From a cf. Phormidesmis sp. LEGE 11477 (GTDB taxonomy: Bacteria > Cyanobacteriota > Cyanobacteriia > Phormidesmidales > Phormidesmidaceae): a stretch of 64,000 bases of DNA. A program made the position numbers and the translations under genes. Below, piece by piece: positions 18,199 to 25,845 of the stretch (positions within the stretch are counted from its first letter, which is position 1; each line of letters opens with the position of its first letter). Below the pieces are notes generated by a model, which worked only from the letters and a program-made list of their open reading frames with translations, was not told where the DNA came from and did no database searches. Location of the stretch: positions 62,001 to 126,000 of the forward strand of contig NZ_JADEXO010000003.1 in NCBI RefSeq assembly GCF_015207105.1, written 5' to 3'.

Positions 18199-18684
18199 TT
18201 AGTTAGGGACAACTTGAACCATCAGCGATCGCCGATCGAAGGTCTGAACTTTGCTGACTTTCGATAGATCTTCTACGACGCGATTTAGCAGGTCAGTCGC
18301 GCGATCACGATGCTGGTGCTCACGGCCTCTTAGACGAACCTGAAACTTGACCGAATCACCGCGCTCTAGCCACGCGATCGCCTTGTTGATTCGCACCATA
18401 TAGTCAGAATCACCGACATTAGGACGCAATCTAACTTCTTTTACAGACGTACGAGCGCTTTGCTTTTGGCGCTTACGGCTTTGATACTGGTGCTTGCCGT
18501 AGTCTAGAATCTTGGCAACTGGCGTATCTTGGTCAGGTGAGACCACTACAAGGTCAAGCTTGGCCGCTTTTGCTAAGGCCAGCGCCTCTGAAGTATCGGT
18601 CAGGCCGCGATTGGTACCTTCATTGTCAATCAGAAGAACCTGCGCGGAACGGATCTGTTGATTGATTAGTGGTTTTTTAGCGAT
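18199..18684 (-). CDS. infC: Translation initiation factor IF-3, probable AUC start
   Basis: Ribosome-binding factor that prevents 30S/50S association and checks initiator tRNA and start codon. The N-domain reads KPLINQQIRSAQVLLIDNEG and the C-domain has ILDYGKHQYQ, KEVRLRPNVGDSDY and VRLRGREHQH, giving 161 residues. The coding frame extends 46 codons upstream of the first GTG (18546). It is closed by an in-frame TAA at 18697-18699, and no ATG, GTG or TTG lies between that stop and the conserved INQQIR motif. The best candidate is ATC at 18682-18684, preceded by AAGAGG at a spacing of eight bases. Known infC genes use AUU or AUC starts for autoregulation, which supports this choice. Confidence 0.9.
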   Translation of the reverse strand: MAKKPLINQQIRSAQVLLIDNEGTNRGLTDTSEALALAKAAKLDLVVVSPDQDTPVAKILDYGKHQYQSRKRQKQSARTSVKEVRLRPNVGDSDYMVRINKAIAWLERGDSVKFQVRLRGREHQHRDRATDLLNRVVEDLSKVSKVQTFDRRSLMVQVVPN

Positions 18685-19047
18685 TGTATTTTCCTCTTAG
18701 ATTAGAACGCAACAAAAGGGTATCGAGATTAAACTTACTCTTGAATGACATGAGTAACTTTCTAGAGCTGCATTATCTTAATGAATGCTAGGCTGTAGAG
18801 CCATTATCTGTAGAGTTACTTGCTAGGCTGTAAAGCCACAGCTGTAGAGTTATAAGCTGTGGAGCCATAGTCAGAATCACAGCCTATAAAGTCATTGTGC
18901 AAGACAAAAATCCTGCGACAAAAATCCTGCATAGAGTCCATAGTTCATGATTTCCACTTATAAGGTATTTTAGGCGAAGTTACTAGGGTAGCATTACACC
19001 CTAGTAACTTGTCTTTACAAAGCTATAGCAATGCGCGAATGCGTTAG
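18685..19047. other. Intergenic region upstream of infC with 35-bp imperfect tandem repeat
   Basis: No gene seen. GCTAGGCTGTAGAGCC begins a unit at 18787-18821, and a diverged copy spans 18822-18855. A third fragment (GCTGTGGAGCCATAG) follows. The region must contain the infC promoter. A motif shared with 12855-12872 (TATAGCAATGCG) occurs at about 19023-19034. Confidence 0.5.
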
Positions 19048-20829
19048 CTAGATTTGCACGGTCCCGCCGTCGAACAAAGGAACCGTCATGCTGAAGTCCT
19101 CACCATAGGTCAGCTTTTGCTCTTCTAGAATGCCTAGCGCCACCTGTTCGCCCATTCGCACTGACTCATAATAGTCAGTGAAGTAGTGAACACCTGCCCA
19201 GTCACGGCCAATCGAAATATTAGACGCCAGCTTATTAAGCTCGCCTTCGATCGTTAGGCTCAGCCCTTGGCTCGGAACTGACTGCAGCTTTTGACCGTTG
19301 GTACTCGGCACCACGTAGGGCTCTGGTAGCACGTAGCTGTGGTCAAAAAAGGCTTTGAGGATAGTCACGCAGGCACCCGCAACCGTTGCGTGGCCTGCTC
19401 CATACGAAGGATGCATGGGCGATCCTTCTGCAAAGGCCATCGGCAATAGATAGACATCATCGCGATCAAACTCTACGCCGCCGATCGATGACTTGTACTG
19501 GTCGTTTTGCGCCTTGTTGTGGGCTTTTACTGCTTGCAAGGTTTCATTGATCTCGGTGCTTATCTGGGCGACAGGCGCTAGGTTAGTCGGTTGGGCATCG
19601 CGCCACTGGTGAATGCGGCCAGCGATCGCCTCTGGGCGCAATCGACGATGAATATTGAACTTCTGATAGCGGACGGCTTTGAGGGCGCGGGTGGCCACTT
19701 CGGTTACTAAAGACAGCACGTGAGGCCCGCCGAACTGGGCAAAGCCCTGCTGATGATCGAGCCGATCGGCTGCCTGAAAAGGTACACCGGGATCGAAGGG
19801 AACGCCGAGAGATAGCATCGCTAGGCAGGCATTGAGATAAGCCTGATAGAGGGCGTCGTAGTGGACATAAGTTGCTAGATCGCGGGGAGTAGCGATATAG
19901 CGATAGCGATTGCGATCGCTGTTACTGCCCAAAGAATAAGTCTCTGTTCCTCGCAGGTCTGCGCCATTTTGCACATCGAGCCACCATTCCCAGCTAGTCA
20001 TGTAGTCTTTTTTGGGGGTGACAGTACGAACCCTGTTTCTAAATGCGATCGCGCCGTAGGCCACTCGCCCGTCTAGAACATTGTCGTATCTAGAGCCGAT
20101 TTCTGGGGTGCCGCGAGTGAGAAACTGTGAAATGTAGGGGCCAGTGGTATCTCCAAACGTGTTTCCTCTAAATGCATTTTGAGGATTGATCTGACCACGC
20201 CGACGCTTAGCGGCTGCCTCACTGAGGCTAGGGAGGTCTTCTTGCTTAAACCACTTGAGTTTATTGAGCCTTTTAATAGACGCGGCGACTTTTGGGTCAG
20301 TGTCAAACTCGCTGAACGGAATATCGCGCAGCAGCGCCATCTCATAAACTTCAGCAATTTCAGCGGTTAGCTCATCACTGCCGATAGTTGGCGCGGGTGG
20401 CAGCGCTACCGCCTGAGCATCTGGGCCTTCTAAGTCAAAAGTGAGCCCCGCGCCCGCGCTTTCCCAGGCTCGCACTTCCACCCCGTGATGCTGAGTATAG
20501 GCAGATTTCCACTCAGCCGCCGCCTCTGAGGTCGATCCCTTTGGCCCTAACGGCGTTGCCTTAAAATCGTCTGGATCGCCCGAATTGATACCTTTAACAA
20601 AAAGCTGGTAGTCATCCGAATTGCAGATTAGCCCGTCTACTTCGCTGTGAGGAAGTCCCTTTGTATAGTTAGCTAGATAAGAAGGCTGGCTGCCTCGCTC
20701 TGAGTCGGTGCCGTCGAAGTGATAGCTAGACTCTTCGCCGTTAGCCTGCTGCGGAGCATGAGGCCGAGTATAGGCGAGCTTGGCAGCGGCGATTCGGACG
20801 TCTAAAGCTTTCTGCTTACGAGATTTCAT
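19048..20829 (-). CDS. Vanadium-dependent haloperoxidase, algal bromoperoxidase type
   Basis: 593 residues. It would oxidise halides with H2O2 using vanadate. The C-terminal PAP2-like helical bundle carries the family's ligand set: Lys390, Arg398 and Pro399 in KFNIHRRLRPEA; His480 in HPSYGAGHAT; and Arg542 and the vanadate-ligand His548 in GRDWAGVHYFTD. The spacing is that of algal and marine cyanobacterial bromoperoxidases. The Ser of the usual S-G-H triad is Ala478 here. No signal peptide is obvious at the N-terminus (MKSRKQKALDVRIAAAK). It is alone between infC and nudC with its own upstream region. Halide preference and activity are unknown. Confidence 0.88.
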   Translation of the reverse strand: MKSRKQKALDVRIAAAKLAYTRPHAPQQANGEESSYHFDGTDSERGSQPSYLANYTKGLPHSEVDGLICNSDDYQLFVKGINSGDPDDFKATPLGPKGSTSEAAAEWKSAYTQHHGVEVRAWESAGAGLTFDLEGPDAQAVALPPAPTIGSDELTAEIAEVYEMALLRDIPFSEFDTDPKVAASIKRLNKLKWFKQEDLPSLSEAAAKRRRGQINPQNAFRGNTFGDTTGPYISQFLTRGTPEIGSRYDNVLDGRVAYGAIAFRNRVRTVTPKKDYMTSWEWWLDVQNGADLRGTETYSLGSNSDRNRYRYIATPRDLATYVHYDALYQAYLNACLAMLSLGVPFDPGVPFQAADRLDHQQGFAQFGGPHVLSLVTEVATRALKAVRYQKFNIHRRLRPEAIAGRIHQWRDAQPTNLAPVAQISTEINETLQAVKAHNKAQNDQYKSSIGGVEFDRDDVYLLPMAFAEGSPMHPSYGAGHATVAGACVTILKAFFDHSYVLPEPYVVPSTNGQKLQSVPSQGLSLTIEGELNKLASNISIGRDWAGVHYFTDYYESVRMGEQVALGILEEQKLTYGEDFSMTVPLFDGGTVQI

Positions 20830-21040
20830 AAGGCTGTATCCTTGATGTTGACGATGGGTATGGTTAAGCGCTCTTGTGATGAGTTCAATCTAAGCAATTT
20901 CACTCATGAGGGGTGGTACCCAGCAGGGTAATGTTTTTAGCGGAAAGCAGTAGCGCTACAGAGACGTCTTTAGTGGCTTCTCTATACTCTTCTATTCGAC
21001 TGTCCGCTCAGGTTTGAAGTTGTTATCGATTTGTCTGCAG

Positions 21041-21110
21041 TTCAGGTGATCAAGTTCAGGTAATTAAGTTCAGGCAATTAAGTTTAGGCAATTAAGTTCA
21101 GGCAATTAAC
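21041..21110. repeat. 14-bp tandem repeat, five units, upstream of nudC
   Basis: Five consecutive 14-bp units of the type TTCAGGCAATTAAG (21041, 21055, 21069, 21083, 21097). The first is the most diverged. The array ends 12 bp before the TTG start of nudC and so overlaps its leader. Confidence 0.88.
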
Positions 21111-21122
21111 CCCAGCAGCCCT

Positions 21123-21986
21123 TTGTATTCTCCTAATCCATTCGCTATTTCTCATCGCTTTCTAGCAGCGACAAGTCCTAACGCTGATGGCCCAAGAGAC
21201 GACCAAAAGCCTGCTGCCGAGGCCGCTGGTAGCTGGTGGTTTCTCTGCAGTGGCTCTTCTCTACTGCTCAACAAAGAGAGTTTTACGATTCCTTTGGCGG
21301 TTGATGCTGAGGCTATTGGAATAGCGCCGTTGCGAACTCAGTTTTTGGGATATTTAGATGGAGTGGCCTGTGTGGCGGCTGAGGTGAGTAGAGAAGCGTC
21401 AGTGCCAGCAGGATTAGACTGGTATCACTTGCGATCGCTCTATCAAAAGATGGATGAAGTTGGGTTTGCGATCGCGGCCCGCGCCGTCCAAATCATTGAC
21501 TGGGACCGCACTCATCAATACTGCGGTCACTGTGCGACACCCACGACACAGCTACCGACAGAAAGAGCAAAGCGCTGCCCTAGCTGCGGTCTCAGACAGT
21601 ATCCGAGACTTTCACCAGCGGTGATTATGCTGATCTATAAAGGTGAAGAAGTCTTGCTGGCTAGAGCGCCGCGCTTTCGCACAGGCATGTATAGCGTGCT
21701 AGCCGGGTTTGTCGAACCGGGCGAGTCTTTAGAAGAAACAGTCGCGCGTGAGGTCAGAGAAGAAGTCGGCATAGAAATTCAGAACATCCGCTACTTTGGT
21801 TCTCAGCCCTGGCCTTTTCCGAACTCGCTGATGGTGGGATTTGTTGCAGAATACGACAGTGGAACGCTCGTGCTCGAACCCGATGAAATCGAAGCGGCAG
21901 AATGGTTTACCAAAGAGAATCTACCGCCTGTTCCTGGAAAGTTAAGCATTGCTAGAAAGCTAATTGATTGGTTTGTCTCGCAGTAG
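21123..21986 (+). CDS. nudC: NAD+ diphosphatase (NADH pyrophosphatase)
   Basis: 287 residues. It hydrolyses NAD(H) to NMN(H) and AMP and, in other bacteria, removes NAD caps from RNA. The zinc ribbon has Cys134, Cys137, Cys152 and Cys155. The Nudix box spans 195-217 (GFVEPGE...REVREEVGI). The NudC signature SQPWPFPNS is at 227-235, which separates it from other Nudix enzymes. The N-terminal domain (1-125) is the usual poorly conserved one. The first codon is TTG; a later start would cut into the N-domain. Confidence 0.93.
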   Translation: MYSPNPFAISHRFLAATSPNADGPRDDQKPAAEAAGSWWFLCSGSSLLLNKESFTIPLAVDAEAIGIAPLRTQFLGYLDGVACVAAEVSREASVPAGLDWYHLRSLYQKMDEVGFAIAARAVQIIDWDRTHQYCGHCATPTTQLPTERAKRCPSCGLRQYPRLSPAVIMLIYKGEEVLLARAPRFRTGMYSVLAGFVEPGESLEETVAREVREEVGIEIQNIRYFGSQPWPFPNSLMVGFVAEYDSGTLVLEPDEIEAAEWFTKENLPPVPGKLSIARKLIDWFVSQ

Positions 21987-22289
21987 CAGAACATGATAGC
22001 GATAGCGCTACGGCTACCTGTACGAAATCGCGTTCTAGACCTGCTTTCTACCAGATTTAGAGTTTATAGATATGTTGTTGCTGCACAGAGCAGAACTGTT
22101 ACCTGTAGCCAAATCCGTTGAAAACAGTAGAAATACTACCTAATAACTGGGAAGTAAGAATTAAATAATTTGTTTCTTCTATTGCTTTTTCTAGCAGTCA
22201 CCCTACTCTGCGAGAAAGCTACGCCAACGACTCCACTCGGGTTCAAGATCAGCCACTCAGTGCTGCCTGAGCGGGGTCAAAGGCGCAAT
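21987..22289. other. Convergent intergenic region
   Basis: 303 bp between nudC (plus) and the TIGR03643 gene (minus). I see only a 5-bp TAGCG/CGCTA stem at 21997-22010 and no T-rich terminator or RNA gene. A long reading frame crosses it but has no family resemblance. Confidence 0.4.
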
Positions 22290-22685
22290 TCAGTAATTCT
22301 TCTGATTGCTAGAGTGAAATCTGCCTACCTCAAACTCTCGCTGCTTTGCATGCTTGGTTTTGCGTCCAGTCACTCGCCTACGCCACATTTTGAAACTAGA
22401 GCGTTTCATATACCGCCGCATTACTGCGATCACGTCTTTCTCTTTTAGGCCAAACTGCTCTTTGATCACACCAAACGGGGTGCGATCTTCCCAGGCCATT
22501 TCGATCACACGATCAACTGTCGCCGAATCTAGTTCTTTGATGTCTGGGCTGCTGTAAGTTAATGCGTCGTCGGCTAGATCGTCAGAGCTTTCTTCATTTC
22601 CTTTCTGTCGCAGATCAAACTCTTCTACCTTGAATTCTTCCAAAGTGGGTGTCTTCTTTATCTTATCGGACGCTTCAATTTCCAT
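22290..22685 (-). CDS. TIGR03643 (DUF2805) family protein
   Basis: 131 residues. The C-terminal 75 match the family pattern well: DRVIEMAWEDRTPFGVIKEQFGLKE, then a VIAVMRRYMKRSSFKMWRRRV segment and a basic GRKTKHAK end, a helix-turn-helix-like fold. The first 50 residues are an acidic, low-conservation extension (EESSDDLADDALTYSS). Many family members are about 80-90 residues, so the extension is unusual. Function unknown; RNA or DNA binding is possible from the basic helix-turn-helix character. Confidence 0.85.
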   Translation of the reverse strand: MEIEASDKIKKTPTLEEFKVEEFDLRQKGNEESSDDLADDALTYSSPDIKELDSATVDRVIEMAWEDRTPFGVIKEQFGLKEKDVIAVMRRYMKRSSFKMWRRRVTGRKTKHAKQREFEVGRFHSSNQKNY

Positions 22686-22738
22686 AGCTACTTCGATGTT
22701 TCAGCAGAAAGGTATGACTGTGTGGCTAACAGTCTCAT

Positions 22739-23221
22739 CTAGCTCAAGTCTCCGGGCCGAGCTGCTAAATAGGCATCGCCTTTGAGTTGCACGACCATCA
22801 GCTTTGCAGGCTGATCGCCTACACAGCCAGACGTATGTCCCTTTCGCCCTGCCGCATCTGCCTGTGTATTTTGATCGGCCCCAAACGAAATCTCTCCTGG
22901 CCCCATTTCTACGCGATCGCCATCCATGGTTTCTACATACCAAACGCCAGATATCGGTACGATCCATTGCGGTCTAGGATTTTCGTGCCATTCGCCTACC
23001 CAGGCTACTGGCAAAGTGGCAAACAGCACTTCAGCATCGTCACTCATCAATCGATTGTTCCACTGCGGCGCGGCGTTGCCGCCCATACTTTCTTGGGTGA
23101 AGTCTGTCAGTTCGCAGCGCGTTTGATGGCTGATGCCGTCATCATCTGTCCAGACGTGCCAGTAAGAAAGCGTGGGTTTAAGAGTAGATTTGGATGTGGA
23201 TTGTTTGGAGGAAGTGCTCAT
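22739..23221 (-). CDS. Cupin-fold protein
   Basis: 160 residues. A Ser/Thr/Lys-rich N-terminus is followed by a single cupin barrel with GEWHENPRPQWIVPISGVWYVETMDG (motif 1, His and Glu as possible metal ligands) and VEMGPGEISFGAD (motif 2). It then has KGHTSGCVGDQPAKLMVVQLKG. It starts at ATG 23221 and lies 53 bp upstream of the TIGR03643 gene, so the two could be co-transcribed. No substrate can be assigned. Confidence 0.78.
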   Translation of the reverse strand: MSTSSKQSTSKSTLKPTLSYWHVWTDDDGISHQTRCELTDFTQESMGGNAAPQWNNRLMSDDAEVLFATLPVAWVGEWHENPRPQWIVPISGVWYVETMDGDRVEMGPGEISFGADQNTQADAAGRKGHTSGCVGDQPAKLMVVQLKGDAYLAARPGDLS

Positions 23222-23323
23222 GGTTTGACAGATAAACTGGCCACTGAAAATAGCAAAGGCTCGCTAGAAACCTAGTATAGAAACCCAGTGGTGAAGACTT
23301 AACTGAAGAGATGGAAAGAGAGA

Positions 23324-23752
23324 TTACTTTGCTGCTTGCTTTTGACCAAACAATCCTTTGATGCCGTTGACTAAACCCATCAGACCCCGCTGGCTGCGAT
23401 CGCGTGGTTTTGCAGCTGGTTCAATATCGTCTTCAGTTTCACCTTTGAGGCGATAGCCATACTCTAGATTGTCTCTACTCTTCTTTAGCACCGGAAAAGC
23501 GCGAAACGCACCCTGTAGCAGATCTTTTTCACTGTGATAGATGGCGCGGCTAATTTGGCTAGATCGACGAACAGCGATCGCACCAATCGGATACCACTGC
23601 TTTGAGCCAGCACCTCGCACATATACCTCATACTCTGGCAGGCCATCTGTCTTCATCTTGTCGTACTGCTTAGAAGCTTTCTCCCGCTGCTTCGTTCGCT
23701 CAGACTTAGGCTTTTTCGGTGTTTTCTTGCCAAATCCAACTGGCTCTGCCAT
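23324..23752 (-). CDS. HHL1-like protein (photosystem II repair family)
   Basis: 142 residues from the ATG at 23752; an upstream ATG at 23773 is also open. A very basic N-terminus (GKKTPKKPKSERTKQREKA) leads into the conserved core: EYEVYVRGAGSKQWYPIGAIAV, then LLQGAFRAFPVLKK and LEYGYRLKGE. This core matches plant HHL1 and its cyanobacterial homologues. Arabidopsis HHL1 acts in photosystem II repair under high light; the cyanobacterial role is inferred. It follows trmB and a CPBP protease gene on the same strand with short gaps. Confidence 0.8.
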   Translation of the reverse strand: MAEPVGFGKKTPKKPKSERTKQREKASKQYDKMKTDGLPEYEVYVRGAGSKQWYPIGAIAVRRSSQISRAIYHSEKDLLQGAFRAFPVLKKSRDNLEYGYRLKGETEDDIEPAAKPRDRSQRGLMGLVNGIKGLFGQKQAAK

Positions 23753-23793
23753 AACTTTCACGGAGTGCGTCATTCATAAAAGTTTACATCGTT

Positions 23794-24477
23794 TTAAGGC
23801 AAACCTTGGCGAAAATACATCGCTCGGTATACGGGTAGTCCCTTTTCTTCACCGACTCGCTCTCGGTCAGTTTTAGCTGGAAAGGGGCTAGCATCTAGCC
23901 ACTGGACGTTTTGATGCTGCGCTTTTTGATGCTGAGCGTTTTGATGGCTAGACGATCTGGCAAAAGCTGGATTCTCATCAAAGCGATCGCACATCTCCTG
24001 GCAGACTGTCTCAATATCTGACTGCAGCCACACTTTTCCACCTGCTGTCATTAGAGTCGCTAGCGTGCTAACGAGTTCTGGCTGTACAACTCGCCTTTTT
24101 TGGTGCCGCTTTTTGAACCACGGATCGGGGAACTGAATGCTGACGCACTGCAAAGCTGACGGATAGTTTTCCAAAAGTGGCTTTAGCGAATTATTGGCAT
24201 TGCAAAAGACAAAATGTAGGTTGCGCTGGCGGTCTAGGTTGCGTCGAATCAACGCTCTTTCTACTAAAGGCGCTCTGATTTCTAGCCCCAGAAAATTCCA
24301 ATCTGGCACTTTTTGGGCCATTTCCCTGACAAAATCGCCCTTAGCGCAGCCAATATCTAGATGCAGCGGCAGATGGGGGTTGGCAAAGATCTCGCTCCAG
24401 TCTGGCGCGATCGCAGGGATGGCGTATTTGTGGCTGAGCGGGTTGACATGCTGACGAACGCGGCGAATGGGGGGCAT
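23794..24477 (-). CDS. trmB: tRNA (guanine-N7-)-methyltransferase
   Basis: 227 residues from the ATG at 24477. I chose this because family members begin with a short basic segment followed by RxRQHVNPLS, here PPIRRVRQHVNPLS; a TTG at 24495 would add six residues. The SAM-binding motif is LHLDIGCAKGDFVREMA, then FLGLEIRAPLVERAL. The catalytic/substrate region has QFPDPWFKKRHQKRRVV. It makes m7G46 in tRNA. It is flanked by CPBP-protease (63 bp) and HHL1-like genes on the same strand. A short QNAQHQKAQHQNVQ repeat near residue 200 is an unusual insertion. Confidence 0.92.
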   Translation of the reverse strand: MPPIRRVRQHVNPLSHKYAIPAIAPDWSEIFANPHLPLHLDIGCAKGDFVREMAQKVPDWNFLGLEIRAPLVERALIRRNLDRQRNLHFVFCNANNSLKPLLENYPSALQCVSIQFPDPWFKKRHQKRRVVQPELVSTLATLMTAGGKVWLQSDIETVCQEMCDRFDENPAFARSSSHQNAQHQKAQHQNVQWLDASPFPAKTDRERVGEEKGLPVYRAMYFRQGLP

Positions 24478-24540
24478 GGAGAGGCAAAGAGGCAAACAAA
24501 AGGGGCAAAGCTAAGGAAAAGAAAGAAGGGGAGCAGAAGC

Positions 24541-25449
24541 TTATTCCGCAGCGTCTTTTAGCTGGGCTTCTAATTTCTGGGCGTTGAGCAGGTAAGGGAT
24601 ACGGTCTCCGGCTTTTGGCCAGCTGCGCTTGATAAACTGCCAGAGAAACGGCGCGGCGATCGCGATCAAAATCAGCCCTGTCCACCAGCTTTCTTGCAGG
24701 CTCGTGACGGTCACTGGCTCAGCCGATTCGCTCCCGAGCCAGCTAGAGAGGCGATCGATGCCGACGGCTGCTAGGTTGTTGAGACTGTGGCAGCCAATTG
24801 GAATCCATAGGCTACGCGATCGCACATACAGCAGCCCCATCAGCAAGCCAAACAGCGTCAGCCCGACTGGATTATTGATATGCAGCACGCCAAAGAGCAA
24901 AGAAGACGCCATCAGACCGTTTCTTAGGCCCCACTTCGAAGCCCAGCGCTGTAGTAAGAATCCTCGAAAGATCAGCTCTTCGACTAGCGGTGCGTACACT
25001 AATAGCAAAAACAGCATCAGGATGTTGTATAGCTGCGGATATTGACTACTGAGGCCGCCGCCTAATAGATCGGACTCTAGTATCTGGGCGGCATAGCCAG
25101 GGAAACCCAGCGACAGCAAATAAAAGAAGACCGAAAAGCTGCCTAGCGAAAACAACAGCGCACTGGCGACGAGTCCCGCCGCGTAAAGCAACGAAAACTG
25201 TGGCATACCCTGTCCGAAAAGCGATCGCGCACTCAGTCCATGCTGACGGCTTTCTCGCCAGAACACCGCTAGCGGTACCAGCCAAATCGCAATCGACATG
25301 ATCGGAATCGACAGCGGATCGTTTTGATCCCACGGCAACAGCTGAAACGCTTCTAGATAGCCATAGCCGACCCCAATGCCTAAGGCCCCCACCACGTACG
25401 CGCCCAGTACTAGATAGCGGCTTCTCAGCGCCAAAAATGGATTAGTCAA
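24541..25449 (-). CDS. CPBP-family intramembrane glutamic protease
   Basis: 302 residues with about eight hydrophobic segments. The CPBP (Abi/CAAX protease-like) catalytic motifs are present: Glu157-Glu158 and Arg162 in VEELIFRGFLLQRW, and His190 in FGVLHINNP. A TTG start at 25449 is used because no ATG lies in the first 50 residues. It is first in a minus-strand run with trmB and the HHL1-like gene. Substrate unknown; in cyanobacteria these proteins are often annotated as CAAX-protease-like. Confidence 0.88.
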   Translation of the reverse strand: MTNPFLALRSRYLVLGAYVVGALGIGVGYGYLEAFQLLPWDQNDPLSIPIMSIAIWLVPLAVFWRESRQHGLSARSLFGQGMPQFSLLYAAGLVASALLFSLGSFSVFFYLLSLGFPGYAAQILESDLLGGGLSSQYPQLYNILMLFLLLVYAPLVEELIFRGFLLQRWASKWGLRNGLMASSLLFGVLHINNPVGLTLFGLLMGLLYVRSRSLWIPIGCHSLNNLAAVGIDRLSSWLGSESAEPVTVTSLQESWWTGLILIAIAAPFLWQFIKRSWPKAGDRIPYLLNAQKLEAQLKDAAE

Positions 25450-25845
25450 TGATTCAAACCTGTAGAACCTATAGCAGTCTGCACTTAGCTGGCACCATCA
25501 TCAAAGGCCATAGTCCTTAGCAGACAGCGCTAACTTCCAGACAAAGCTGAGCGCTTAACGCAAGTGCTCAGCTAACTTGCTTCATAGCGCGCTGTAGGCA
25601 TAGCCCTGCCGCCAAAGATGCCGCCAAAGAGTCGCCAAAGAATTGTGCATTCAGCGGATTGCTACCGCTGTAGGGCATGCTTAGTTCAACCATTATAGAA
25701 ACCTTTCGACCGCTGCTACCTGCTTTAGCCCGTGCGGTTTGGTCAGTGCAGACAAAAGTCGCCGCTGACCAAACTGCCACATCCTCATAAAAGGACTGAC
25801 CAAAGTTGCTAAAGTAACTGAGTAGTCAGGTTTTGAGCGATTTTT
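25450..25845. promoter_or_regulatory. Divergent promoter region with three CTGACCAAA boxes
   Basis: 396 bp between the CPBP gene (minus) and tamB (plus). TTTGGTCAG at 25738-25746 is the inverse of CTGACCAAA at 25765-25773, and a third copy is at 25796-25804. Centres are 27 and 31 bp apart, roughly three helical turns, and the last box ends 41 bp before the tamB start. This is the layout of a transcription-factor operator set. A 70-codon minus-strand frame at 25568-25780 has no recognisable features. Confidence 0.6.

Noticed and set aside
18199-18546. IF-3 as a 115-residue truncated gene
   Set aside because: The frame upstream encodes the missing N-domain. The gene is complete if ATC is accepted as start.
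22170-22448. Plus-strand frame over the TIGR03643 gene end
   Set aside because: It is antisense to a well-supported gene and has no protein-like pattern.
25568-25780. 70-codon minus-strand frame between CPBP and tamB genes
   Set aside because: No conserved features, and it overlaps the operator-like CTGACCAAA boxes.
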